Positions 9,740 through 20,348 of a DNA stretch of 64,000 nucleotides are shown here, one piece after another; the stretch's first letter is position 1; each line of letters starts with the position of its first letter. Below the pieces are notes generated by a model. It ran no database searches. It was given only the letters and a program-made list of their open reading frames with translations, and was not told the DNA's origin. Made by a program: the position numbers and the translations under genes. This DNA is from Pyropia yezoensis (Eukaryota; Rhodophyta; Bangiophyceae; Bangiales; Bangiaceae), in the NCBI GenBank assembly GCA_009829735.1, contig CM020618.1, positions 5,578,882-5,642,881 of the forward strand. The letters run 5' to 3'.

Positions 9740-11389
9740 GGCTGGTGGACAGCGTCGAGACGCCGTTGATACGCTCGTGGGGCGATGTCCAGGTGCCCCC
9801 TTGCTCTGCGAAAGTAATCCGATGGTAGTTACTGCCGAATGCCCATGTGATTATAATATAAAGCGCCAGGATGATAATGATTACAATTTTTAAATTCAAC
9901 GTCATTAAAATCAAATATAATAACCTGCCACCTCTGGAAATTGCGCTCTCTGGGTCCTTCCAGGCCATTTCTGGGATGACTTTAGAAAAGGCACAATCGC
10001 CGAAGAACGCTATCTCCGTTCGACTGTGCTCAAGAAAATGAGAATTCTATGCTAAGCCGCCTCATGTAGTATACCTACTTCTGTTTAGGTACATACTGAG
10101 TGCACAAAAAAGATACATGGAGGTTCTTCTCGGCTCGGGCCCGGGCAGGAGACCGGCCATGACGGGTTCCGCGGCCGCCATGCTGACAGAAGGATCACAG
10201 AGACCCACGAGAACTCATGAGGTCTGTGTGTCTCGCTGCCGGGGTGCCTCTCTCAGGGGCACCTTTCGTGGACCGGCGGCTGTCGACCCTGAAATGAGGC
10301 CATCCTTTTCGCACTTTTTTTGCCCGGCTCGGGGGTTGGTCCGGGCCCATGTGCGAACTGAGGCTTGGAAGAGGGGTGCTCGATTTTGGGAAGGAGCCCG
10401 GGGAAGGCTGGAGGCCATTGTTTTGAGGACCTTTTGCCGTGTGCGGGTCCCTGGTATTGAGAACGCTGTTCAGGGGGAAATGTTCCATGTCATGGGCTCG
10501 TTTGATTGGTTCACGAAGAAGCCTGGTCCTCATGTACCCCTTGCCTGTTCAGGCATCTCCGGCAGGGCCCCCCCCGCCTCTTGATGAAGGGGCCTCTCCC
10601 CCCCCTTTTCCCCTCCTGGACCCCTCTCCTGGACTGGACGCCTTGGGGAGACAAAAATCCACCCGCCTCACGTCCGCCGCCGCGGTCACCGATGCAGGGA
10701 CTTCGGCGGGACACCTTTCCGTGCACAGAGGGCGGCCGAGCGGGGAGCAGGGCCCAGAGAGATATTTATCCGCACGCGCCAACGTGCGCGACCAGTGGGG
10801 GCGATGGAGACCGGGCCCCGCGCATCTGTGCCATGGGGGTGAAGATGCGTCGTCTTAGAGGAGAGGCGGGCAGCACAAAGGCCCTTGCTGCTTTTTTCTC
10901 CGTAAAGCAGACTGTGTCTCTCCCGAGACCCCCCAAAAAGAGCTCCAGCAACGCCCTGCTCGAGCTTTACCTCACATCCCCTCTTACCACCCGCGCCAAG
11001 CCAAGCGCTCAGCCAAGCGAAAGCCTCCACATCCGCCTCGCAGCCACCCTGAGCTCGACTGGGGCAGGCACGCCCCCCCTAAAACAACAAAATCAGCGCC
11101 GGCAGCGCCAGTACCACCGCCACCATCGACGCCGTCGCCCACCCCGTTCCATGTACAACAGTTACTTTGCCCCAGCTGCAGTGCCCCGAGGCCGGCTAGA
11201 GCTCTGCCCCCACCCACGCTTCCTCCCTCCCACTATCAACCCAACCACCAATGAACAGCGCGTGTTGCAATCGCGGGCACCCTCCCTCGATCAAAAACCA
11301 TCCCCGCCGCCGCCACCAGGCGCCCTTCCCTACCCCCCAACAAAAAAAGCCGTCAACTTCTGCCCCTCTCTCCCCCCAAAAATCGTAGC

Positions 11390-12000
11390 CATCACCGCGG
11401 CTGCAGCCGCGGTCACCATGTCCGCCTCGCCGGCCACGGCGGCCGCCATCATGGGCACCGAGGCGCGCGGGGTCGCCGCCACCGCGGGCACCGGCACAAG
11501 CAGGGTGGGCACCACCTCAGCCTCGGCCGCCGGGCCGGTCGCCACAGCAGCCGACGCCACCAGCGTCGTCGCCGTCACGGCCGCGGCCGTCATCGCCGCC
11601 GCCCCCCTCCCCCCCCCGCCCCCCCCAACACGCCGTCCTCGCTCCTGCCGTCGATGCCGCCGCCGGCGCTGACTCTGCCGCCGCCATCGCCCCCATCCCC
11701 CCCCAAAACTCGTCATCGCCGCCGCCACCGCCGCCGCCGCCACCGCCGCCGCCGCCGTCGCCGTCGCCGCGGCCGACAACGCCGTCCCCTCCATCCACCC
11801 CCCAAGCTCGCCGACATCGCCTCTGCCGCCGACGTGGCCACCGCCGCCGACGTCGCCGCCGCTGCAGCCGCCGCCGACCCCACCGCCGCCGCCGCCGCCT
11901 CCACAGTCGCCGCCGTCGCTGCTGCTGCCGCCGCCGTCGTCGCCACCGTCGTCGTCGTCGTCACCGTCGTCATCGCTGTGCCTGCCATCTTCGACGCTGC
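11390..12000 (-). repeat. GCC/GTC-rich minisatellite in element R
   Basis: Reverse-complement counterpart of the GGC array in element L: runs of GCCGCC, CACCGCC and GTCGTC units. Several long frames on both strands (Ala/Val/Thr or Gly/Asp runs) are open only because of composition. Confidence 0.75.
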
Positions 12001-12110
12001 CCGCGGCACCGGCCCAACCCCCCGTGTCGTGGCCTACCCTTCCGCGTGTACCCCCCTCTTGCTGTCCCACTTGATGAGCATGCTGCCAGGATTTCCCGGA
12101 AGGGACCCAC

Positions 12111-12576
12111 TGTGGCAGAACTGGCCCCACGCAGGGGGCAGGGCGCGCCATACCGGGGCGGGAGACAACTGGTCTGACCCGTTTCTCCCTTTGCTTTTGA
12201 TCCCTAATTTCCCTAAATCAGGGATACTTTGCTTGATAGTAAATCCAACATGAACTTCAGGGGTTTCTGCATTTTATCGTCTTGAATTTTCGTGTGGCCC
12301 GGTGGGCAGGTGCTGGGGTGGGAGATTCTGAGTGGCGAGATTCTGAGAGGACCCTGGAGGGATAAGGGGAGGGACAGCGGGGCTTGGCCTCGCTTCCCCG
12401 TCCCGACCAAGAAACTGTTGGCCCACACACCATCATCTTGTTTACTGGTGGGGGGATTGCCCCACAACAGGGATAGCGTGTGTGCGACTTGCACTTCTTC
12501 CGGTTCCCCCGACACGGGAGGCAGCCCTTGTGCAACGCCCCAACTTGGGTGCTGCGTGCGCGAGTGGTTTTTGCCA
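12111..12576 (+). repeat. Old solo LTR of the same gypsy family
   Basis: The sequence starts TGTGGCAGAACTGGCC and runs colinear with the 469-bp LTR to GGTTTTTGCCA. It shares long blocks with the others (12262-12570) but its first 150 bp are clearly diverged. No gag, pol or second LTR is present, so it is the usual relic of recombination between the two LTRs of one insertion. The best target duplication is CCCAC (12106-12110 and 12577-12581), with slight doubt at the right edge. It is the oldest member in the window and sits inside element R. Confidence 0.8.
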
Positions 12577-12970
12577 CCCACCGCCGCTCATGTGGGGCCC
12601 ATTACACCGGGGCATAACGTCAAGGCACCTGATTGGCTCAGGCATGTGGCCCGAAGGCTCTCGGAGGAATGAGAAAAGAACACTCCGAGTATATTTTTTA
12701 CCGTATCAATGAAAAGAGAAGCTATCTACCCATGTATCTATGTACCTACTACACTTCGCTTGGTGCCATATTCTTGGGTATCTATCCCATGCCCAAAACC
12801 CGCTTGTGAGACCGATCGCGCCCGATCACGTCGTAGTCACGCGCTTTTAAGCGAGTGTCACGCGCGATGTAGCCCACCTAAAATTGAGCTTTAATGCTCT
12901 GTATCACGTGCACGTGCGGCGCGTGATACGCAAGCTTATGAGCAAGGCGGATGTGTCTGCATCCGACAGA

Positions 12971-13067
12971 CACATCCGCCTGGCTCGAAAAATAGGTTGA
13001 CTGAGGTCGTGGGGGACGCCCCCTCGGTGCCAGTCCGGCGTGCCCTGGCGGTGGTTTGTGGGAGTCG
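12971..13067 (+). repeat. Direct repeat, copy 1
   Basis: A ~97-bp segment beginning CACATCCGCC and containing GGGGGACGCCCCC, repeated at 13148 with only a few differences (offset 177 bp). It lies about 0.85 kb upstream of the WDR26-like start codon. Function unknown; the inner GGGGGACGCCCCC is a short palindrome. Confidence 0.85.
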
Positions 13068-13147
13068 TGGATACTCTGAACTTCTTCCACTCCGTTTTGA
13101 CTCCCATACCGAGCATACCGTCTCTAGCAAGGTGGGCCGCCGGCAAG

Positions 13148-13244
13148 CACATCCGCCTTGCTCGAAAAATAGGTTGACTGAGGTAGTGGGGGACGCCCCC
13201 TCGGTGCCAGTCCGGCGTGCCCTGTTGGTGGTTTGTGGCAGTCG
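13148..13244 (+). repeat. Direct repeat, copy 2
   Basis: Second copy of the ~97-bp repeat, again with the GGGGGACGCCCCC palindrome. Together with copy 1 it forms the only clear structure between element R and the WDR26-like gene. Confidence 0.85.
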
Positions 13245-13913
13245 TTGCTGTTGCTCATTCAATTGTTGTATAGTGACAAGTCTGTTGGTTGTCGAGAATT
13301 GTCTCTCTCCATCGAAGGGGCAGGAGCAACGGGAGAATTGTTGTATTTAAAGTCACGGTCTATATCTCCGCTGATCACGAGCTTGGACTTCGAGAAGAAC
13401 TAGTCCACGCGGCCTTCCCATTGGCATTTGTGTCCCCGCTGTCGTGCCAGCGGGTTGGCAAATGGATGGCGGCATCCAGCTGACCTCTGCCTCGCGGTAG
13501 CTGTGCAGGCTCGCCCACCCTCCTCCTGCGGTCGCGCGCCCGCAGCCACAACGGCGCACCGCCCCCCTCCTGCGGCGCGGCCGGTGTATCGTCCTTGGCG
13601 GCAGCCGGCGTGGCGGCGACGCGCAGTGCCGTGCGCCGTTTGACGGGCGGTGGCAGCAGGTCTGTTGCCCTCTCCTGTCGAGGGGTGGCCGCGTCGCTTC
13701 GCGTCGCGTCGCGTCGGCCGCGCCGTGTCGCGTCCGCCGCACGGTGCCGCTGTGCCTCCTGATGCGAGTCTGTCTACTCCACCTGCTCTTCTATCCATCG
13801 CTTGTTTTTTTTTCGTTTTCTATTGTCCCAGCTGGGCTCTAATCTCCAACCGGCGGTCTGGTGCGCCTTTTCCACCTTGCGCGTGTTCCTTCCCTCGTGC
13901 GCCTTGCTGGGCC
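13245..13913 (+). promoter_or_regulatory. Upstream region and probable 5' UTR of the WDR26-like gene
   Basis: No other gene is visible here. A pyrimidine run followed by CCCAG at 13803-13831 looks like a strong 3' splice site, so a 5' UTR intron may end at 13831. I see no clear TATA box. The coding frame stays open upstream to an ATG at 13650, but its translation is Arg/Pro-rich and hydrophobic without family resemblance and is likely UTR. Confidence 0.35.
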
Positions 13914-16900
13914 ATGAGCCAGCCCCCCTCCCGGGCGGGGGGCGGCAGGCCCGCCGCATCCGCTAGTCCCGCTTCCGACGCGGCGGCGGCCATGGAAGTG
14001 ACACCCGTGGGCGGCAGCGGCGCCAGCAGCGGCGGTGCGCCCAAGGCAGCGGCCAATGGATCGGCGGGCGGGGCTGGGGGTGGCGGAGAGGGGGGTATCT
14101 CCCCCTCCACGTCGGTGGCCCCGTCACTGACACCCCTCGGTCTGGCCAAGGGGGAACTCACTCGCCTTCTGATCCAGGAGTTGGAGGCCCTCCACTTCCC
14201 CATCGCCGCCCGCGCCCTAGAGCAGGAGAGTGGGGTGGAGGCACACTGCACCGCGCTGGCGCGTCTGCGGGCGGCCGTATTGGATGGTCGGTGGGCGGAC
14301 CTCCTACCTCCCGATGGGGAGGTGTGGACGGCGATCGCACCGCTCTTCGCCTCTGAAGAGGCGGCGCGGGACGCGCGTTTCCTGGTCGCGCGCCAGCAAT
14401 TTTTGGAGCTCCTCGAGGCGGGCCGCCGCAAGGAAGCGCTAGCCTGCCTCCGCGGGCAGGTGCGCCCCGCCGCGCGTGCGCCGGCCGACCTCCACCGGCT
14501 GCCCCTTTTGTACTTGTGCCGCTCTGTTGCCGAGGTGCGGGAGCGGGCGGCGTGGGCGGGCGCCGGCCTCCTCTCCCGCCACGCCCTGCTGGCGGCGCTG
14601 CGCCCACTGCTGCCGGCGGGGGCGCTCCTCCCTGAACTCCGCCTCGAGACGCTGCTCGCGCGGGAGGTGCTACGGCAGCGGTCGGCGAGCCTGTGGCCGT
14701 ACGTGGCGTCACCACATTCGTGCTTTCTCGAAGACGCTGTGTTTGAGGCGGACACGCTGCCGACGGTGCCCGCGGCGGTTGTGGCACCACGCGCGGGGGA
14801 GCTGTGGTACCTGTCCTTTTCACCGTCGGGCGCGCGACTGGCAACGACGGCCAAGAACAAGGCCGTATCCATTTGGAATGTGCCTGCCATCCTTGCGCGC
14901 GCCGCGGCCATCCGTGGGGGGGGGGAGCGGCTGGCCGCGGCTCCCGACGAGGGGGACGCGCCCATGATTGTCGATGACGCCGATGGTGTGGGGGGCGGGA
15001 ATGCGCGCGCTGATTCTGCCGCAGCGATGGAGATTGCCGAGGGGAGGGGGGGCGGCCCCGCCCCCGCCGCCGCTACATCAAGGGGAGCACCTTCCGGTGT
15101 GCGCGGGGTTCCCGCGTCCACGGCTGCCGCCCCCGCAGGCGGCGGCAGCGCCGCCGCTACCGGCGCGGGCGGGGACGTGGCTCTGGCGGATGCGGCGGCG
15201 GCGGCGGCGGCGGTAGCCGCTGCCGTGGACGCTCTGGACGCCAATGATGGTGGCGCTGGTGCGGAAGAGGACGAAGAGGAGGAAGAGGAGGATGACTCGG
15301 AGGATGACTCGGAGAGTGGCGACGAAGAAGAAGTGGAGGCCCTAGAACGCGGGCGTCGCGGTGACCGTTTCGCGTATGACTCCCCGCATCGCTTCACTGA
15401 TGATGACAGCCGGGAGGAGGAATTTGAGGACCTGATGATGCTGCCCGGCGGGGGTGGCGGTGTTTTTAACGGGGGACCTGGCGGTGGGGGTGCGTCCAAC
15501 GGGGGACCTGGCGGCGGGGCTTCCGTGCCGTCCTCGTCACGGGAGCCGCTGGGCAGCGCGGACCTGGCCGACCTCGCCTCCCGTCTGCCCGTGGTTACAC
15601 CCGACGACGATGGGGTGCTGGAGGCGACGCTTCCCCACGACGATCCCGCGTCGGTGGTTGCATGGGCACCCGACGAGGCAACCCTGCTCACCGCCGGCGG
15701 CGACGCAGTGGTGCGCCTTTGGGATGTGGCCACGGGCGCGCTAGTGCGCTCTTACGTGGGCCACGACGGCATGGTCACCGCCGCCGCGTGGCTGCCATCG
15801 GGGACCCAGTTTGCATCAGGCGGCATGGACGGTCACGTTCTGGTGTGGGACGTTGCGACAGGCGCGCTGGTACATACTCTGCCACACCAAGAGCGAGTCA
15901 GTGACGTGGCCGTGTCGGCCAACGGGCGGTGGGTGGTCGCGTCGTTTGCCGACAAGATGGTGCGCATCTACGCTGCTACTGCAGTAGCCGCCGCCCCGCC
16001 ATTGCTGACCGCCGCCGCGGCCGCACGTGAAGAAGCCGAAGCTAGCAGACGGCGGGCCGTGGCGAGTGGCGCGCCCGGGCGGGCGGCCAGTGCGGGAGCG
16101 GCTGGCCAGGCGGGTGGCGCTAGCAGTGGTGGGGGCAGTGGCGGCGGCAGCAGCACGCCCGCCGCTGCCGCTGGCGGGGGTGGCGCCGCCGTCGGGGGGC
16201 CGTCTGGCGGGGATGGCAGAGGCACAGGCGGCGCCCCGGCTGCTGCAGGCGGCGCCTCTGGGACAGCGGCCGGCGACGGCAGCGGGCGTGGGCGGGGTGC
16301 AGCGGGGAGGGCAACGGTGCGGCTGGCTGGGGCGGCTGCTGCAGCCCCCGGTGCGGCGGCTGCTGCAGGTGCCGCGCCCGCGCCTGCTGCCCGGGCGGGT
16401 GCAGCCGCCGGCGGGGCCGCCCCCGCAGCATCCCCCCCCCCCAGTGCGGCTGCTGCGGCTGCGACAGCGACGGGGCGAACCGAGACAGCCACCCACACCC
16501 TGCGGCTCAACAGCAACGTGACGTCCATTTCGCTGTCAGCTGACGGGACGACCTTGCTTGCGAATACCGCCCTTCAGCCTGGCGGGAGTGTGCAAGAGTG
16601 GGACATCGCGTCGGGCGTCTTGACGCGAACGTTTGAGGGCCAGCAACAATCGCGGTACGTCATTCGTTCGGCGTTTGGGGGCCACCGAGATGGGTGGGTT
16701 GTGTCGGGTTCGGAGGACAGCACCGTCTTGCTGTGGCACCGCGAGACAACACGCCTTGTTGGCCGCTTGTATGGGCACTCGGGGAGCGTCAATTGCGCGG
16801 CATGGAGCCCAGCACATGATGCGCTTGTCGCGTCCGCGTCGGACGATGGCACCCTGTGGCTGTGGACATCTAAGCGAGCGGTCGACGCTGCGGTAGGCGT

Positions 16901-17249
16901 GGGCGGGGTGACCCCCGTGCCAGTGACGGCGTTTGAGCGGGCGGCGGACCTGAACCCTCTTGGTGGAGGGGGGCGCCGTGGAGGGGGGGGAGACGGCGGG
17001 GAGGGTGCCGCAGGCGGTGGTCGAGGGGGCGACGCGACGGGCACTGCTGGCGCACAGTCCCAGCTGGTGGGGCTGCCCACCACCGCGACCGCGTCGGCTG
17101 GCTCGTCACGGCGGGCGGTGGGGACGAGTGGCCGGCGCCGCCCGTTGTGGGGGGCGTCGCGTGGGTACGGCGCGTCCGTGGCCGACGTGATGGCGCGCGC
17201 ACGGGCGGCGGCGGGCGCGTCGGTGACGTCGCGTTTTGTGTTGCCCTGA
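13914..17249 (+). CDS. WDR26: WDR26/Gid7-like WD-repeat protein, GID/CTLH E3 ligase subunit
   Basis: WDR26/Gid7 proteins are subunits of the GID/CTLH ubiquitin ligase. From the ATG at 13914 (GCCATGAG) the protein has 1111 residues. After a low-complexity start, a LisH-like helix pair lies near residues 80-110 (LTRLLIQELEALHFPIAA), then a CTLH-like region (ARQQFLELLEAGRRKEALAC). WD repeats come in three blocks: about 295-325, 575-690 and 855-990. The last block is the most diagnostic: YVIRSAFGGHRDGWVVSGSE, then LYGHSGSVNCAAWSP and ASASDDGTLWLW follow the WDR26 pattern closely. Between the blocks sit an acidic stretch (EEDEEEEEEDDSEDD, near 450) and a long Ala/Gly tract (about 695-855), so the protein is much longer than the usual 500-700 residues. 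No intron is needed inside the ORF. Other starts (13650, 13992) are less likely. Confidence 0.85.
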   Translation: MSQPPSRAGGGRPAASASPASDAAAAMEVTPVGGSGASSGGAPKAAANGSAGGAGGGGEGGISPSTSVAPSLTPLGLAKGELTRLLIQELEALHFPIAARALEQESGVEAHCTALARLRAAVLDGRWADLLPPDGEVWTAIAPLFASEEAARDARFLVARQQFLELLEAGRRKEALACLRGQVRPAARAPADLHRLPLLYLCRSVAEVRERAAWAGAGLLSRHALLAALRPLLPAGALLPELRLETLLAREVLRQRSASLWPYVASPHSCFLEDAVFEADTLPTVPAAVVAPRAGELWYLSFSPSGARLATTAKNKAVSIWNVPAILARAAAIRGGGERLAAAPDEGDAPMIVDDADGVGGGNARADSAAAMEIAEGRGGGPAPAAATSRGAPSGVRGVPASTAAAPAGGGSAAATGAGGDVALADAAAAAAAVAAAVDALDANDGGAGAEEDEEEEEEDDSEDDSESGDEEEVEALERGRRGDRFAYDSPHRFTDDDSREEEFEDLMMLPGGGGGVFNGGPGGGGASNGGPGGGASVPSSSREPLGSADLADLASRLPVVTPDDDGVLEATLPHDDPASVVAWAPDEATLLTAGGDAVVRLWDVATGALVRSYVGHDGMVTAAAWLPSGTQFASGGMDGHVLVWDVATGALVHTLPHQERVSDVAVSANGRWVVASFADKMVRIYAATAVAAAPPLLTAAAAAREEAEASRRRAVASGAPGRAASAGAAGQAGGASSGGGSGGGSSTPAAAAGGGGAAVGGPSGGDGRGTGGAPAAAGGASGTAAGDGSGRGRGAAGRATVRLAGAAAAAPGAAAAAGAAPAPAARAGAAAGGAAPAASPPPSAAAAAATATGRTETATHTLRLNSNVTSISLSADGTTLLANTALQPGGSVQEWDIASGVLTRTFEGQQQSRYVIRSAFGGHRDGWVVSGSEDSTVLLWHRETTRLVGRLYGHSGSVNCAAWSPAHDALVASASDDGTLWLWTSKRAVDAAVGVGGVTPVPVTAFERAADLNPLGGGGRRGGGGDGGEGAAGGGRGGDATGTAGAQSQLVGLPTTATASAGSSRRAVGTSGRRRPLWGASRGYGASVADVMARARAAAGASVTSRFVLP

Positions 17250-18241
17250 GCGCCTCGCAGGGTGGGGGGGGGCGCGTGTTGGACGGCAGTCCCGTCTGCA
17301 CCCCTTTGGGCACGACACGGTGTCCACCGTCTGCTGCCGAGCGTCGTTACCGCTGTCCCAATCCGAAAAGTTTCGCTTTTCGTGTAGCAGCGGGCTTGCG
17401 ATGCTTGGCAGCAGCGGGCGCTGTTGAATACAGCGCTGGGGGGCTTGGTGAGGGTGGCCATTGGCCGGCACTCGCGCCCCTCTCTGTTTCTGCCCGGGTT
17501 TGAAGGGGTGGGGAACCTCATGGACGAAGGGTGACCGCGTTTTTTTTGCACAGAGCTCCGCTTCCGGACGAGCGGCTGATGTTTTGTTGTTTGCAGCACA
17601 GTGGTCGCGACGAGGCAGCCCACGGCTTGCTCCCAGTCCAGCTTATCATAACGACAGGCAGTTGTTGCGTGTGTCCTTTTTTCCCCTTGAGAAGAGCGTC
17701 CACTTAGCTAGTCTGTTTGCTGTGTCGACCACTGTCCAAAATGTTGACCACACCAGGGTCTCCTGGCAGCCCCCAGGAGGCAGACTCGTGACTGAAGTAT
17801 TTTCTTTTCTTTTTATCTGCCACTTCCAAGTCAAGAACAAGAGAAGCACACATGGCCTGGGCATCAGACCTTCCACCAATGGATACACATAGACGTTGTT
17901 GTTTTTCTTGTCGCGCATCAAGACCTGAGCGTCAACTCTCTTTTTGCTGTGCTTTTTTCTCTGCTACAGAGTGTATTGTTCTCGGAGACATACGGCAGGC
18001 ACCCTTGTGGCACTAAAGGGGTGGTCGGGCCACACTCAGCAAGAATGATTCGCTTGCAGCGCACCGCAGCCCGCGACGGTGAGCAGATCGGGTGCCCCCA
18101 TTGGCCCCAAGACGTGGTCGACATTGGTGAGCAGATAACTGACAGTACTTTTGCCTTCTCTCCTCATAGCTCAGAGAGAACAAGAGCACTCAGAAAATAA
18201 AAAGCCCCTCTGACTCCCCACAGTCTCCTCTACAAAGTGGT
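17250..18241. other. Downstream of the WDR26-like gene, no clear gene
   Basis: The 3' UTR of the WDR26-like gene must begin here but its end cannot be placed. A pyrimidine-rich acceptor-like site TTCTCTGCTACAG ends at 17968 and donor-like GTGAGCAG sites follow at about 18080 and 18125; they may belong to a spliced transcript continuing to 19.6 kb. Confidence 0.3.
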
Positions 18242-19240
18242 ATGTCGTGCATCTCATGCAGTACACAGAGACCAAGGATCTCATCGAGAATGGTCGACAT
18301 TAGGTCCAGACTGGCTAGTTCCCAGCCCCGCCCCACTCGCAGACCGTGTGACGTCTCTCGTGTCGGAACAGAGGCGATTGAGCCAAAGGCCTGCGCAAAT
18401 CAAATCCAATCCGCCACTGGGGACGAATTTAAACTGCCGCCGTCCGCCGCCGAATCACCTCTCAGGCAACGCAGGCTTACTCGCAACCAACAGTCCCTGT
18501 CGCGTTTGCATGTCAAGCGTGTCGGCGCCGCCTGTCTACCTTGGCGTCGTTGCCGGGTTGCGCGTGCCGGCATGCTGGCCCGCGTGTCTGACCACCGCTT
18601 CCAGGTATGTCTGTTCAGCTCGTTGCCGCCCGCGACCGCTTGTGCTTTGTTTGCCGCCTCTGCGTTGGGAAGGAGGAGTTTTTGCAAGGGACTTGTCAAT
18701 TCCGCTATTGCCCCTAGTTGCCTCCCACAGGCCTGCGCGGGCCTGTGTGTTGGGGCCCTGAGGACCATTATAGAACCTGGTAAGTTACTGACCCACGTTG
18801 TCGGCGATGACAACGTGCGGACGCGGCACTTGGACGAGACGTGACGATAATGTGGCTGGCACTCTGAGCTGACATTGTTCGCTGTGGGCGTGGTCTGTTG
18901 TTGGACTGGTCGGCGTGTGCATGCTTTATTCTCAGTCCATGGGCACATGCTGTTTGTATCTACAGGTGAGGGTGTCGTAGGCGTTCACCGCGACGCCCCC
19001 GTTGCAGTAGGCGCGGCGTTTCGCGCACACTTTCGTACTTTTCTCTTTCCTTCTTCGCTGCCGTTGTCGTGGTTGTTTGTCGATAGCATGGTGCAGACAT
19101 GGCACCAGAATCAGGAACAGAGAGGAGACTAATGGGAGCCAGCAGGGAGACCGGCGCGAGGTTTGTGACGGGGCTACAAGAGGACATTGGTGCCGTTGTG
19201 ACGATAGACCGGGGAGAGGTTGGGCAGACGTTGAGGAAGG
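18242..19240 (+). CDS. Possible spliced gene, unrecognised
   Basis: Four segments with good GT-AG borders keep one open frame: 18242-18604 (then GTATGT), 18731-18779 (after CTCCCACAG, then GTAAGT), 18936-18965 (after TTATTCTCAG, then GTGAGG) and 19097-19240 (then GTAAGT). The third segment is very short, and the fourth has an alternative acceptor. The translation is Arg- and Cys-containing and shows no domain I know. A further exon around 19275-19484 (then GTAAGTACC) is possible but I could not fix its frame. The dense cluster of consensus splice sites, and the fact that the LYR gene in this window has introns of similar size, make a real gene plausible, but alternative joins also stay open. 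Exon choice is inference. Confidence 0.25.
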
Positions 19241-20348
19241 GTAAGTGGCCGTCACCGAGCCCTACGTGGCTGGAAGGAAGTGTCACACGCAGGCAGCTCC
19301 CGACACGGAGAATAAACAGACCGTTAGAGTGCTCACAACCGCGGCGAAGGAAAAGAAAAACGTCATGCTACGGCACTGTCGCAATCGCCTGGATGATGGG
19401 CTCGTTAACCTGCAGACGACACATCACCACGGTGAAGGTGAACAAGGCAGTAAACACAAAGATCGATCGAGACCACGACAGAGTAAGTACCTCGACACAA
19501 GAACTCCCACCTCACCCACAAATTGGACTGCACCGAGTTTTTTCATGCACCTCATGTTGCCTTTTTCTGAATTTTGGTAGATGCTTGCGACAGCAACAGT
19601 GCCCGAGCAACTAAAGGCATATCTCATGCTATTAGGCGCGTGATATTGTTGCTGTGCAGCAACGGCAGGTTCTCCGGCGGGCCTGAGGCTTGGAACACGG
19701 CGCCAGGATGATCCTCCCGTGGTGGCAGTAAGAAAAACCCGAGCGAGAATGATGCCGAGCTCGCTGTACAGGGTCGAGTGGCAGGCCGGTGAAGCGCACC
19801 TGTTGGAGCTCTCGCAAGCGAACGCCCGAGCTTTAATTAAAACATAATTTGTGCGGATCAACGTTCTGTCAGCACTCAGTGAAGCCCTCAGTGTGCCCTG
19901 AGGCGGACGTATATTCAAAGGTGGCCCCCCTCAATTCAATTTAACGAAATCTTGCTCGTATCGAATCACGCAACGGACGGCGCTTCAGCATGCGGGGACG
20001 TCCGTTGAAGGACGTACGAGCAGGTATTTTATCCGGTCATTGGTTCCAGCCTTTGTGCATGTCTATTGCGCCTTCTTGGCGACCTCGCCACGTTGTAAGT
20101 CTGATACTCAGAAGCCAGGTAGCGATGAACGCGCAGAAAACTCGTGCAGAACGCGCCAGTCGATGTCTTCATGTCGCCCTCCAAGACGGAGAACACATAA
20201 AAAAAAAGAAAAGGCAGCGCACCAGCTGTGATGACCTTCAGATTATCTTTCTTTTGGTGTGACGGACGCCTCTCGTCGATCTCGTCTTCATACACTTCTG
20301 CTGGCGCAAAGATTGGTGTTGCTCATCGGCTTGCATGAGATACACCTT
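19241..20348. other. No convincing gene
   Basis: Holds another GT-AG donor (19485) and an acceptor-like TTTTGGTAG (ends near 19580) that may belong to the spliced candidate to the left. Beyond 19.6 kb I see no coding signal. Confidence 0.3.

Larger units (their letters stand above)
10089..12710 (-). mobile_element. TIR element R, inverted copy of L, holding a solo LTR
   Basis: The left end (TGCACAAAAAAGATACATGG at 10102) and the segment 10110-10560 match the minus strand of 8243-8640 in element L. The right end, read on the minus strand, matches 6480-6590 of L (shared blocks TTCGGGCCACA, GCCAATCAGGTGCC and CCCCGGTGTAATGG). Without the 466-bp solo LTR at 12111-12576 the length is about 2.15 kb, like L. 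Divergence from L is clearly larger than between the gypsy copies, so these are older. No transposase is seen. Confidence 0.55.

Noticed and set aside
10506-12253. Long ORFs across the GCC-rich part of element R
   Set aside because: Same composition effect; frames on both strands are open at once and cross into the solo LTR.
13650-13913. N-terminal extension of the WDR26-like protein from the ATG at 13650
   Set aside because: Its translation has no family resemblance and contains a probable 3' splice site; start at 13914 preferred.
13820-15733. 637-codon ORF opposite the WDR26-like gene
   Set aside because: Shadow of GC-rich coding DNA; Ser/Ala/Arg-rich without domain, while the plus strand has a clear family match.
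19245-19580. Possible ribosome-recycling-factor-like segment
   Set aside because: A short Lys/Arg-rich stretch loosely recalls that family, but too few positions agree and the frame of the segment is not fixed.
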